DNA of 8,639 nt from DASSUC01 sp035649895 (GTDB lineage: Bacteria > Actinomycetota > Actinomycetes > Mycobacteriales > Micromonosporaceae), in contig DASRIS010000032.1 of the NCBI GenBank assembly GCA_035649895.1, positions 1 through 8,639 on the forward strand, written 5' to 3'. A model generated the notes under the pieces. The model did no database searches. It worked only from the letters and a program-made list of their open reading frames with translations, and was not told where the DNA came from. Below, in pieces: positions 1 through 7,823 of the stretch. The translations under genes and the position numbers were made by a program. Each line of letters opens with the position of its first letter. Position 1 is the first letter of the stretch.

Positions 1-1
1 C

Positions 2-1114
2 TGGTGGTTCGGTTGGCGGGAGCTGGTCGTGGCGAGCGGGGTGGGGGCCCTGGTGCTCGGGCTCTCGGCCCTGTACCTGGTCGGCGCCCGGGCCGGCGAG
101 ATCCAGCTCCAGCCGGAGCCCTCTCGGCTGCGGGCCGGCGACCCGGCGGGCCACTGCCTGCTCACGGTGGTGGCGCCCCGAGGCCACCACGTGCCGCCGA
201 ACCGCATCGAGGTGCCGATCCGCGTCGGAGGTGCGGCGGCGCCACCGTACCCGGTAGATGTCGCCCGCGTGCCGGCCGGTGGCCGCAGTGCGCCTCTGGC
301 GCTGCCGGTCCCGGCCGACCGTCGCGGTGTGGTCGTGGTCGGGCCGGCGTCGGTCGTGCGCGCGGACCCGTTCGGCCTGCTGCGGCGGGTGCTCGCCCGG
401 AGCGCAGGCATCGAGGTGTACGTGCATCCGCAGACCGTGCGCGTGGAGCCCACCGGCGCGGGCCTGCTGCGCGACCTCGAAGGCAGGGCCAGCCGGACGC
501 TGTCCGCCAGCGACGTGGCGTTCTACGCGCTGCGGGACTACGTGCCCGGTGATGACCTCCGGCACGTCCACCCGCTGACCTCCGCTCGCGTACGGCGCCT
601 GGTGGTGCGCCAGTTCGTCGACACCCGGACGGCACACCTGACGATCATCGTGAGCGGGGCACCGGCCGAGTACGGCGACGTCGACGAGTTCGAGGTGGCG
701 CTGTCGGCCGGGGGCTCGCTGGCGCTACGGGCGGTCGACGACGGTCAGCGTGTATCGGTCGTCGCGGCCGGGCCAACGGTCGCGACGCACTCGCGGCGGT
801 CCCGGCCGCTCGTCCTCGACGGGCTCAGCCGGGCCGAGCTCGGCGCGCCGGACAGCAGCCTGGTCCGGCTGGCGTCGCACGCGCGGCAGGCCGTACCGGC
901 GACCAGCCTGGTCCTGCTCGTCGCCGGCACCCCGTTGACCATCGCCCAGCTGGGCCGGGCCGCCGTCCGGTTCGGCCCGGACGTACGGGTGGTCGGGCTG
1001 CGGGTGGCTCCCGCGGACCCACCGGCTGCCCGCCGCGCGGGCCAGCTTGCCCTGGTGACCATATCCAGCCTCGCCGACCTGCGGTCGGCGCTGCGCGCGG
1101 CGGTCCAGGAATGA
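2..1114 (+). CDS. DUF58 domain membrane protein, 5' truncated by window edge
   Basis: This is the C-terminal 370 residues of a DUF58-family protein; the reading frame is open to the left edge, so the true start lies outside. The first visible residues (WWFGWRELVVASG...) continue straight into a hydrophobic segment of about 20 residues, as in DUF58 proteins, which usually begin with a pair of membrane helices. A GTG at 29 with GGGAG before it could be called as a start, but it would remove half of that region. A beta-rich part follows, then the DUF58 signature at 524-616 (YVPGDDLRHVHP..SAR...LVVRQF). The usual HW of this signature is HP here. The last 160 residues resemble a vWA-like fold but show no DxSxS metal site. 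Family members usually sit beside moxR and tgpA genes; their biochemical role is poorly defined and probably concerns assembly of membrane or envelope complexes. The stop overlaps the next start (ATGA). Confidence 0.9.
   Translation, partial: WWFGWRELVVASGVGALVLGLSALYLVGARAGEIQLQPEPSRLRAGDPAGHCLLTVVAPRGHHVPPNRIEVPIRVGGAAAPPYPVDVARVPAGGRSAPLALPVPADRRGVVVVGPASVVRADPFGLLRRVLARSAGIEVYVHPQTVRVEPTGAGLLRDLEGRASRTLSASDVAFYALRDYVPGDDLRHVHPLTSARVRRLVVRQFVDTRTAHLTIIVSGAPAEYGDVDEFEVALSAGGSLALRAVDDGQRVSVVAAGPTVATHSRRSRPLVLDGLSRAELGAPDSSLVRLASHARQAVPATSLVLLVAGTPLTIAQLGRAAVRFGPDVRVVGLRVAPADPPAARRAGQLALVTISSLADLRSALRAAVQE
1111..1114 (+). promoter_or_regulatory. ATGA stop/start overlap, translational coupling
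   Basis: The ATG of the TgpA-like gene and the TGA of the DUF58 gene share bases. The only purine-rich element, AGGA at 1107-1110, touches the ATG and is too close to act as a normal ribosome binding site. Translation of the second gene therefore probably depends on ribosomes finishing the first, which would fix the ratio of the two proteins. The coupling is inferred from layout. Confidence 0.7.
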
Positions 1115-3378
1115 GGCGGCGCATCGTCGACACGGCGGCACTGGCCATCCTGGCCGCCCTCGCGCTGGCCGGGTTCCGTACTGTCTATATAGGACAGACT
1201 TATCTCCTGGCCGGGCTCGCCGGCCTGGCCCTCGGCGTCGTGGCCGCCCTTCTCGGCCGGCGGTACGCCCTGCCGGTCGCCGCCAGCACGGCCGGTGCGG
1301 TCATTGCCGGGCTTCTGCTCGCCGGACCGGTCGTGCTCCGCGAGACGGTCCGGTGGGGCGTCCTACCAACCGCCGCGACGGGCCGCGGCATCGTCGCCGG
1401 GGTCGGTTCGGGCTGGCGGGACCTGTTGACGACGCTGCCGCCGGTACCCGACCACGGCCCCCTCCTGCTCGTCCCGTACGTCTGCGGGCTGGCCGTCGGG
1501 CTCGCCGGCACGCTGCTCGCCGGGCTCCGGGCCCCGGCGGCGCCGCTCCTCGCGCCAGCGGCGCTGCTCGCCACCACAATCCTGTTCGGCACCGCGGAAC
1601 CGGCCCAGGTCCTGCTCCAGGGTGCGGGGTTCGCCGCGGTGGCCGTGGCGTGGGTCGCCGCCCGGCAGGGTGGGGTGGTGGCGAGCCAACGTACCCGGAT
1701 GGCTCGCTGGACCCGGCCCCTGGGTGCGCTGGCGGTCCTGGCCGTTGCGGCGACCGCCGCGTACGCCGCGCCGGTCGACCCCGTGCGGCCGCGCTTCGTG
1801 CTCCGTGAGCACGTGACACCGCCGTTCGACCCCAGCCAGTACCCGAGCCCGCTGGCCGCCTTCCGCCGGTACGAGATCGCGCTGAAGGACCGGACCCTTT
1901 TCACGGTCCATGGCCTGCCTCCTGGTACCCGGCTCCGGCTGGCGGTCATGGACCTGTACGACGGCGTCGTCTGGAGCGTCGCCGGCGGCGCGACCGCCAC
2001 GACCGGGTCCGGCGTGTTCGAGCGGATCGGCGCCCGGGTGCCCGGTACCAGAGCCGGCCCGAGCGCCGATCTCGACATCACGGTCAGAGACCTCGACGGC
2101 GTCTGGCTACCGGGTGCGGATGCCCTCCACGAGGTCGCCTTCACGGGACAGCGCTCGACCGACCTTGCGGCCACACTGCGGTACAACCGGTCGACCGGGG
2201 TCGCGGTCGTACCTGCGGGGCTGCGCTCCGGCGACGCGTACCACCTCCGGGCCCGGCTGGTCCCGCCGACGTCCGCGCCGGCGGTGGCGGGCCGGCCGGC
2301 GGCCGCGATGATCCTGCCGGACCCGGTCAACGTGCCCGACGAGGTCGCGGTCGCGGCCGTGGAGTGGGCCGCGGGTGCGACCGGCCCGGTCGCGCAGATG
2401 CAGGCCCTGGTCAACAAGCTGCGCGCCGGTGCATTCAGCGACGGGACGAACACCGCCGGCGTGTCGGTACGGCCGGGCCACGGTGCCGGTCGGCTGCGCG
2501 AGTTCCTGACCGCAGACCAGCTCGTGGGCGACGCCGAGCAGTACGCGGCGACGCTGGGCCTGCTCGCGCGGGCACTCGGGCTTCCGGTGCGAGTCGTGCT
2601 CGGCGTCCAGCCGCCGGGCGGGTTCACGGGCGACGTGACCGGCGCGATGGTGACGGCGTGGGTCGAGCTCGCGGTCGACGGGGCCGGTTGGGTGCCGTTC
2701 GACCCGACGCCGCCCCGCACGAACAAGCCGGATCCGCCGCAGCCGCGCCAGGAGCCCGATGGGACGAGCGAGGTCATCCAACCGCCCGTTGTCGTGGCCG
2801 CGCCGCCGGAGCAGCTGCCGGCTCCGGACACGGGCAACAACCCGCCGCCCCCGCCGCCCGAGCCACCGCCCCCGATCTGGTTGGTTGTCCTGCTGGCCGT
2901 CCTCCGGTACGCCGGGCCGCCCGCGCTGGCGATCGGGGCGTACGCGGGGCTGGTAGCCGGCCTCAAATGGCTGCGTCGCCGGCGACGGCAGCGACGCGGG
3001 TCGCCAAGCGACCGGATGGCGGGCGGCTGGGCGGACGCCATGGACCGGCTGCGCGACCTCGGCATCGCCGCGCCGGTGCGGGGCGGCACCCGTCTGGCGC
3101 GGGCGGCCGGCCTGGCGGCGGTCGACCGGGCGGTCCCCTACGCCGGCGTGACCGCGGTGACACTCGCCGAAGCGGCCGACGAGGCGGTGTTCGGCCCCGG
3201 CGGCCCCGAGCGGCCCGACATCGTCCGGTACTGGGCGCAGGTCGACCGGTACGTCCACGCCGTCGCCGCCAGCCGCCCGCGCCTGCGCCGCCTTACCGCG
3301 GCGATGAACCCCAGCTCGCTCCGGCCGGCCAGGTCCGCGGTCACCCACATCCAGCAGCGGCAAGGAGTACGCCGGTGA
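1111..3378 (+). CDS. TgpA-like membrane protein with degenerate transglutaminase-fold domain
   Basis: The product has 755 residues. Seven hydrophobic segments lie at about 8-24, 30-49, 53-76, 115-138, 142-160, 164-183 and 203-221. A large hydrophilic region (222-588) follows, then a proline-rich linker (about 578-588), an eighth membrane segment (about 589-617), an Arg-rich stop-transfer stretch (621-629) and a cytoplasmic tail resembling DUF4129 (about 637-725). The MRRR start and seven helices place the central domain outside the cell. Residues about 410-535 match the transglutaminase-like core of the TgpA family: GDAEQYA (473-479), LLARALGLPVRVVLG, TAWVEL (515-520) and WVPFDPTPP (527-535). 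The catalytic Cys expected before EQ is Ala475 and the His expected before AWVE is Thr515; only Asp531 remains. The fold is thus recognisable but cysteine chemistry is not expected. A binding or scaffold role is my inference. It overlaps both neighbours, so it belongs firmly to the operon. Confidence 0.9.
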   Translation: MRRRIVDTAALAILAALALAGFRTVYIGQTYLLAGLAGLALGVVAALLGRRYALPVAASTAGAVIAGLLLAGPVVLRETVRWGVLPTAATGRGIVAGVGSGWRDLLTTLPPVPDHGPLLLVPYVCGLAVGLAGTLLAGLRAPAAPLLAPAALLATTILFGTAEPAQVLLQGAGFAAVAVAWVAARQGGVVASQRTRMARWTRPLGALAVLAVAATAAYAAPVDPVRPRFVLREHVTPPFDPSQYPSPLAAFRRYEIALKDRTLFTVHGLPPGTRLRLAVMDLYDGVVWSVAGGATATTGSGVFERIGARVPGTRAGPSADLDITVRDLDGVWLPGADALHEVAFTGQRSTDLAATLRYNRSTGVAVVPAGLRSGDAYHLRARLVPPTSAPAVAGRPAAAMILPDPVNVPDEVAVAAVEWAAGATGPVAQMQALVNKLRAGAFSDGTNTAGVSVRPGHGAGRLREFLTADQLVGDAEQYAATLGLLARALGLPVRVVLGVQPPGGFTGDVTGAMVTAWVELAVDGAGWVPFDPTPPRTNKPDPPQPRQEPDGTSEVIQPPVVVAAPPEQLPAPDTGNNPPPPPPEPPPPIWLVVLLAVLRYAGPPALAIGAYAGLVAGLKWLRRRRRQRRGSPSDRMAGGWADAMDRLRDLGIAAPVRGGTRLARAAGLAAVDRAVPYAGVTAVTLAEAADEAVFGPGGPERPDIVRYWAQVDRYVHAVAASRPRLRRLTAAMNPSSLRPARSAVTHIQQRQGVRR
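3362..3378 (+). promoter_or_regulatory. ribosome binding site and GTGA overlap fixing the eccC start
   Basis: AAGGAG at 3362-3367 lies 7 bases before GTG at 3375, and this GTG overlaps the TGA (3376-3378) of the preceding gene. This is why the motor protein is started here, although the same frame stays open upstream to 2364. The predicted N-terminus (MTLFKLTYH) begins directly with the first strand of a ubiquitin-like fold. Confidence 0.85.
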
Positions 3379-6300
3379 CGCTGTTCAAGCTGACCTACCA
3401 CCGACCCGGTGGCGACGAGGTGGACCTGCTGGTCCGCGCCGACCCGGGATCGACGGTAGGTGCCCTGGCCGACGCGGTCGCTCTGCGCGATCCGCAGGCG
3501 TCCGGCAGCGGCATGCCGATGACGCTGGCTCAGCAGGTCGCCGGCCGCGCCGCCGTGCTGCCGGCGGAGGCGCCGCTGGACGCGTGCGGGCTGCGGTCCG
3601 GATCGGTGGTGACCCTGCTGCCGGCCGGCGCGTACCCCCCGGATCCGGCGCTGGACCGGGACGTTGCCGTGCTGCGCGTCGTCGAGGGCCGCGATGCCGG
3701 GCTCAGCGTGCCCCTGCGCCCGGGCGGAACGACCATCGGCCGGGACCCGGCGTGTGACATCCAGCTCACCGACCCCCAGGTGTCCAAGCGGCACGCGCGC
3801 ATCGACGTCGGATCGACCGTCGAGATCGTCGACCTCAACTCGACCAACGGGGTACTCGTCGGGGGTGGCCCGGTGAGCCGCGCCCGGCTGGGCCCGGACG
3901 ACACCGCGGTCCTCGGGGACACCCGGGTCGCGGTGACGACACAGGGTACGCTCACCGGCTCCCGGCTCGGCGCGGTGGTCGAGTTCAACCGCTCGCCCCG
4001 GCTCGACCCGCGGCACGCCGGCGTGGAGCACGAGGCGCCCGTGCCGCCGCGCCGGCCGGCGGTCCGGCGGTTCCCCGTCGTCGCGATGCTCATACCCCTG
4101 CTGGCCGGGATCGGCCTGTACTGGTTGACGGGCTCGCTGTTCGCTCTGGTCTTCGTGGCACTCAGCCCGCTCATGGTAGGAGGGTCGTACGCCGAGGAGG
4201 CGTACTCGAACCGGCGCGCGTACCGGACCGACGTCGCCGCGTTCCGGCAGGCGTTGGCGAGCTTCAACGCCTTGCTCCACGCGGCCGCCGACGTCGAGGC
4301 GACCCGGCGGCGGGCGGAGCATCCCTCCACCGTGGAGCTGGTGGAGGCCGCGCAACGGCGTACCCCGCTGTTGTGGACGCGACGGCCGGAGCACGAGAGC
4401 TTCCTGGAGCTGCGGCTCGGTCTTGGCCGGCTGCCGTCGCGTGACACGGTCGTCCTGCCCCCGCGCGGTGAGACACCGGCCGACCTGTGGCGTGAGCTGC
4501 GCGACGTGGTGGCCCCATATGCGATGGTCCCGGATGTCCCGGCGGTCGCGCGCCTGCGCGAATGCGGTGCGCTCGGCATCGCCGAGGCGAGCCGTAGCCG
4601 CGGCGTCGCGTACGGCATCGTGGCCCAGCTCGTCGTCCTGCACTCGCCGGCAGAGCTCGTCCTCGCCGCCGTCACGTCGGCGACCTCGGCGCCGTTCTGG
4701 GACTGGCTCAAGTGGCTGCCGCACACATCGTCGTCGACGAGCATGCCGCGTTCGCCGTTCGGCTGCGCGCAGCTGACCGCTGGCGGCGCCGCGTCCGTCG
4801 CGCTGATCGGGGAGCTGGACGAGCTGGTCGCGCAGCGGTCCACCGCGGCGGGCGTTGACGAGGCGCCGCTGCCGGCCATCGTGGTCCTCGTCGAGGACGA
4901 CACCGACGCCGACCGCCGCCGCCTGGTCGACCTGGCTGAGCGGGGACCCGCGTGCGGGATCCACATGATCTGGGTTGCGCCGAGCGTCGAGAGGCTGCCG
5001 GCGGTCTGCCGTACCTATCTCGACGTGGATGCCGAGCGTGCGGTGGCCGGCTTCGTGCGGGAGGGCGCCGCCGTCGGACCGGTCACCGTCGAGCGCCTGG
5101 GCCGCGAGGCGGTCCCAGCGTTGGGGCGTTCGCTCGCGCCGGTCGCGGATGCCGGCGCGCGTATCGACTCCACGGCCGACCTGCCGCGCTCGGTGTCGTT
5201 CCTGGCGCTCGCGAACGCGCCGGTCGGCGGTTCCCCCGAGGCGGTGCTCGAGCGGTGGGCCGAGTCGGGTTCGCTGCCCGGCTGCCGCTGGGACGGCACC
5301 CGAGCGCCGGGCCTGCAGGCACTGGTCGGAGCGACCGGCAGTGGTGACCCGTTCGCGCTCGACCTTCGGACCCACGGCCCGCACGCTCTGGTCGGCGGGA
5401 CCACCGGCGCCGGCAAGAGCGAGCTGCTGCAGTCCTGGATCCTGGGCATGGCGACGGCCTACAGCCCGCGGCGGGTGACGTTCCTGCTCGTGGACTACAA
5501 GGGTGGCGCCGCGTTCGGTGCGTGCGAGAAGCTCCCGCACACGGTCGGGCTGGTGACCGACCTGACCCCGCACGACGTCGACCGGGCTCTGGCGTCACTC
5601 CACGCCGAGCTGAGGAGACGCGAGAAGTTCCTCAAGGACCTGGGCGCGAACGACCTGGGCGGCGTGGTCGAGGTACCAGGCGAGCCGCCACGGCTCGTGG
5701 TCGACGTGCCGGGCGCACCGCCGCGGCTCGTCATTGTCGTCGATGAGTTCGCCGCGCTCCGGATGGATGTTCCAGAGTTCGTCGACGGGGTGATCGACGT
5801 GGCGCAGCGCGGGCGCTCGCTCGGGCTGCACCTGATCCTGGCGACCCAGCGCCCGGCCGGCGTGATCACCGACAGCCTGCGTGCCAACACCAACCTACGC
5901 ATCGCCCTGCGCATGGCGGACGAGGGCGACAGCGTCGACGTCCTGGGCGTACCGCTGGCGGCTGGCTTCGAGCCGGACATCCCGGGCCGGGCTGCCGTCA
6001 AGACCGGGCCGGGGCGGCTGGTCACGTTCCAGACCGCGTTCGCGGGCGGCCGCACGACCGGCGAGCCGGCGCCACCACAGCTGGCGATCGCTACCCTGGG
6101 GTTCGGGCCGGGCGAGGCGTGGGCGGAGCCGGAACGTTCCGGACCGTCCATCCACAATGGACCTAGTTCGACCGATATTGTTCGCATCGTGGAGACGGTC
6201 GGCTCCGCGATGCGCCGGACGGGCATGGACGAGCCGGAGCGACCGTGGCTGGCGCCGCTCCCTGCGTACCTTGAGCTGAGGACCCTGCTGGGCAAGCCGG

Positions 6301-7772
6301 CGGCCGGCGACGCGCCGATCGTGTTCGGGCTTCGCGACCTGCCCCACGCGCAGGACCAGCCGCTGGCCGTCTTCGAGGCCGACCGGGATGGGAACCTCGT
6401 CGTCTTCGGCACCGGTGGCACTGGGAAGAGCACGCTCCTGCGTACCGTCGCGCTCTCCGCCCTGCAGACCGACCCGGGCGGGGTCCGCGTCTACGGGATC
6501 GAGTACGGCGGCCGGGGTCTGGCGATGCTGACCGCACTGCCGCAGGCGGTGGTCGTCCGGGGGGAGCGGGACGACGAGGTGACGAGCCTGCTCACGATGA
6601 CGCTCGCCGAGATCGAGCGGCGCGTGGCCGACCACGCCCGGGTAATGGTCAGCAGCCTCTCGGAGTACCGTCGCGCCACCGGCGCCACCGGCGAGTGCCG
6701 CATCATCCTGCTGGTAGACGGGATCGGAGCGTTCCAGCAGGCGAACCCGGCCGGCGTGGGCATCGGCAACGCCGAACGGCTGCTGCAGATCGCCACCGAG
6801 GGCCGGTCGGTGGGGGTGCACCTCGTACTGTCCGCGGACCGGCCGGGCGCGGTGCCCACGGCGCTGCTGTCGGCACTGCCGCGGCGGGTCATCCTGCGTC
6901 AGGCCGGCGACCAGGACTACGCCGTGCTGGGCATCCGGCCGCAGTCGCTTCCGCCCGACGCGCCGCCCGGTCGTGGCCTGTTCGGAGGTGAGGAGGTCCA
7001 GGTGGCGGTCCTCGGCGGCGCCGAGGTCGCCGAGCAGGACGCGGCGGTCTCCGCGCTCGGCAGGCGCTGGCGGGACGTGGCCCCGGCGCCGGCGGTCCGG
7101 GTCCTGGAGCCGCGTATACCACTGCCCACTCTGGACCGTAGTGCGAGCGGGACGCCGGTGTTCGCGGTGGCCAAGGACACGCTCGAGCCGGTCGGGCTGC
7201 CGCCGTGGGGTCCGTTCATCCTGACCGGGCCGGATGGCAGTGGCCGGACGACGGCCCTACTCACCCTCGTGGAGGCGGCGCGCATGTGGCAGCCCGGCCT
7301 GCCGCTGTACGGGTTCGTCTCCCACCCGGGCACGCCCCTGTCCGGCCTGGACGGCTGGACCGACTTCGCTATCGGCACGGACCAGGTGAAGGAGCTCGCC
7401 GGCAAGCTCGCCGGGGACCGGTCACCGCTGCTCGTGGGCCCGGCGCTGCTCGTCGTCGAGAGCCTGCCGGACCTCACCTTCAGCGACGCGGAGGACGCGC
7501 TGGCGGTGCTGCTCAAGGGGTGCACCCGTGGCGGGCCACTCGCGGTCCTGGAGGGCGAGGTCGGGGCGATGTCGGTCGGCTCCAGGCTCAACCAGCTCGC
7601 CCGCGTGCGCCGCACCGGGCTCGTCCTCCAACCACAGCAGATCAACGGACAGCAGCTCTTCCAGGTCGACTTCCCGCGGCTACGCCAGTCGGACCTGATA
7701 CCCGGCCGCGGCCTGTACGTCCGGCAGGGCCGACCGAGGGTCGTCCAGGTCGCGGTGCCCAGCAAGGAGTGA
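3375..7772 (+). CDS. eccC: Type VII secretion FtsK/SpoIIIE-family ATPase (EccC/EssC-like) with Ubl and FHA domains
   Basis: This 1465-residue membrane-anchored motor should recognise WXG100 substrates and power their export. Domains in order: a ubiquitin-like (YukD/EccD-N type) region, about 3-85. An FHA domain, about 97-190, with the phosphothreonine-binding set intact (GR 122-123, SKRH 137-140, STNG 156-159). Two membrane helices, about 233-250 and 253-270. A stalk/D0 region, about 280-600, containing the LLWTRRPEHESFLELRLGLG family pattern. ATPase D1 has Walker A GGTTGAGKS (674-682) and Walker B VIVVDE (786-791), followed by LATQRP and RANTNLRIALR. ATPase D2 has Walker A GTGGTGKST (1012-1020) but Walker B ends VDG (1114-1116), lacking the catalytic acid. 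ATPase D3 has GPDGSGRTT (1285-1293), with Arg1291 replacing Lys, and VVES (1360-1363) in place of Walker B. Only D1 looks catalytic, as known for EccC. A short duplication precedes the D1 Walker B. Chromosome-translocating FtsK is excluded by the three tandem ATPases and the adjacent WXG100 genes. Confidence 0.95.
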   Translation: MTLFKLTYHRPGGDEVDLLVRADPGSTVGALADAVALRDPQASGSGMPMTLAQQVAGRAAVLPAEAPLDACGLRSGSVVTLLPAGAYPPDPALDRDVAVLRVVEGRDAGLSVPLRPGGTTIGRDPACDIQLTDPQVSKRHARIDVGSTVEIVDLNSTNGVLVGGGPVSRARLGPDDTAVLGDTRVAVTTQGTLTGSRLGAVVEFNRSPRLDPRHAGVEHEAPVPPRRPAVRRFPVVAMLIPLLAGIGLYWLTGSLFALVFVALSPLMVGGSYAEEAYSNRRAYRTDVAAFRQALASFNALLHAAADVEATRRRAEHPSTVELVEAAQRRTPLLWTRRPEHESFLELRLGLGRLPSRDTVVLPPRGETPADLWRELRDVVAPYAMVPDVPAVARLRECGALGIAEASRSRGVAYGIVAQLVVLHSPAELVLAAVTSATSAPFWDWLKWLPHTSSSTSMPRSPFGCAQLTAGGAASVALIGELDELVAQRSTAAGVDEAPLPAIVVLVEDDTDADRRRLVDLAERGPACGIHMIWVAPSVERLPAVCRTYLDVDAERAVAGFVREGAAVGPVTVERLGREAVPALGRSLAPVADAGARIDSTADLPRSVSFLALANAPVGGSPEAVLERWAESGSLPGCRWDGTRAPGLQALVGATGSGDPFALDLRTHGPHALVGGTTGAGKSELLQSWILGMATAYSPRRVTFLLVDYKGGAAFGACEKLPHTVGLVTDLTPHDVDRALASLHAELRRREKFLKDLGANDLGGVVEVPGEPPRLVVDVPGAPPRLVIVVDEFAALRMDVPEFVDGVIDVAQRGRSLGLHLILATQRPAGVITDSLRANTNLRIALRMADEGDSVDVLGVPLAAGFEPDIPGRAAVKTGPGRLVTFQTAFAGGRTTGEPAPPQLAIATLGFGPGEAWAEPERSGPSIHNGPSSTDIVRIVETVGSAMRRTGMDEPERPWLAPLPAYLELRTLLGKPAAGDAPIVFGLRDLPHAQDQPLAVFEADRDGNLVVFGTGGTGKSTLLRTVALSALQTDPGGVRVYGIEYGGRGLAMLTALPQAVVVRGERDDEVTSLLTMTLAEIERRVADHARVMVSSLSEYRRATGATGECRIILLVDGIGAFQQANPAGVGIGNAERLLQIATEGRSVGVHLVLSADRPGAVPTALLSALPRRVILRQAGDQDYAVLGIRPQSLPPDAPPGRGLFGGEEVQVAVLGGAEVAEQDAAVSALGRRWRDVAPAPAVRVLEPRIPLPTLDRSASGTPVFAVAKDTLEPVGLPPWGPFILTGPDGSGRTTALLTLVEAARMWQPGLPLYGFVSHPGTPLSGLDGWTDFAIGTDQVKELAGKLAGDRSPLLVGPALLVVESLPDLTFSDAEDALAVLLKGCTRGGPLAVLEGEVGAMSVGSRLNQLARVRRTGLVLQPQQINGQQLFQVDFPRLRQSDLIPGRGLYVRQGRPRVVQVAVPSKE
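5667..5732 (+). repeat. 33-bp tandem duplication inside eccC (11-residue repeat)
   Basis: Two adjacent 33-base units, 5667-5699 and 5700-5732, encode VEVPGEPPRLV and VDVPGAPPRLV (residues 765-775 and 776-786). By hand count 26 of 33 bases match, and most differences are silent third positions. The second unit runs directly into Walker B of ATPase domain 1 (VIVVDE). The repeat keeps the frame, so the protein simply gains an extra turn or loop at this place. Confidence 0.75.
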
Positions 7773-7811
7773 CATCGCCCATCCGTCCCAGCCCGCAGTT
7801 CACCGTCTACA

Positions 7812-7818
7812 AAGGAGA
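7812..7818 (+). promoter_or_regulatory. strong ribosome binding site of the WXG100 gene
   Basis: AAGGAGA lies 5 bases before GTG at 7824, in the 51-base gap after eccC. It is a near-perfect anti-16S match and the strongest in the window, consistent with a product made in larger amounts than the membrane parts. I see no convincing -35/-10 pair in this gap, so the gene probably shares the operon transcript. Confidence 0.75.
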
Positions 7819-7823
7819 GAAGC

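Noticed and set aside
29..31. GTG as a true start of the DUF58 gene
   Set aside because: A GGGAG lies before it, but the upstream in-frame residues fit the family N-terminal region, and starting here would leave an unusually short N-terminus.
1200..3089. Long open frame on the - strand (629 codons)
   Set aside because: It is antisense to the TgpA-like gene, with a Ser/Arg/Ala-rich translation and no recognisable motif.
2364..3374. In-frame upstream extension of the secretion ATPase frame
   Set aside because: The added 337 residues overlap the well-supported TgpA-like gene almost completely, are Arg/Ala/Gly-rich without a fold, and the AAGGAG plus GTG at 3375 gives a clear start.
4324..4347. 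8-bp inverted repeat CCTCCACC / GGTGGAGG
   Set aside because: It lies inside the stalk-coding part of eccC and is explained by codons for a helical segment; chance stems of this size are common at this GC.
3138..5573. Long open frame on the - strand (811 codons)
   Set aside because: It lies antisense to the conserved eccC coding sequence; its translation is Arg-rich and low in complexity, as expected for the shadow of a high-GC gene.
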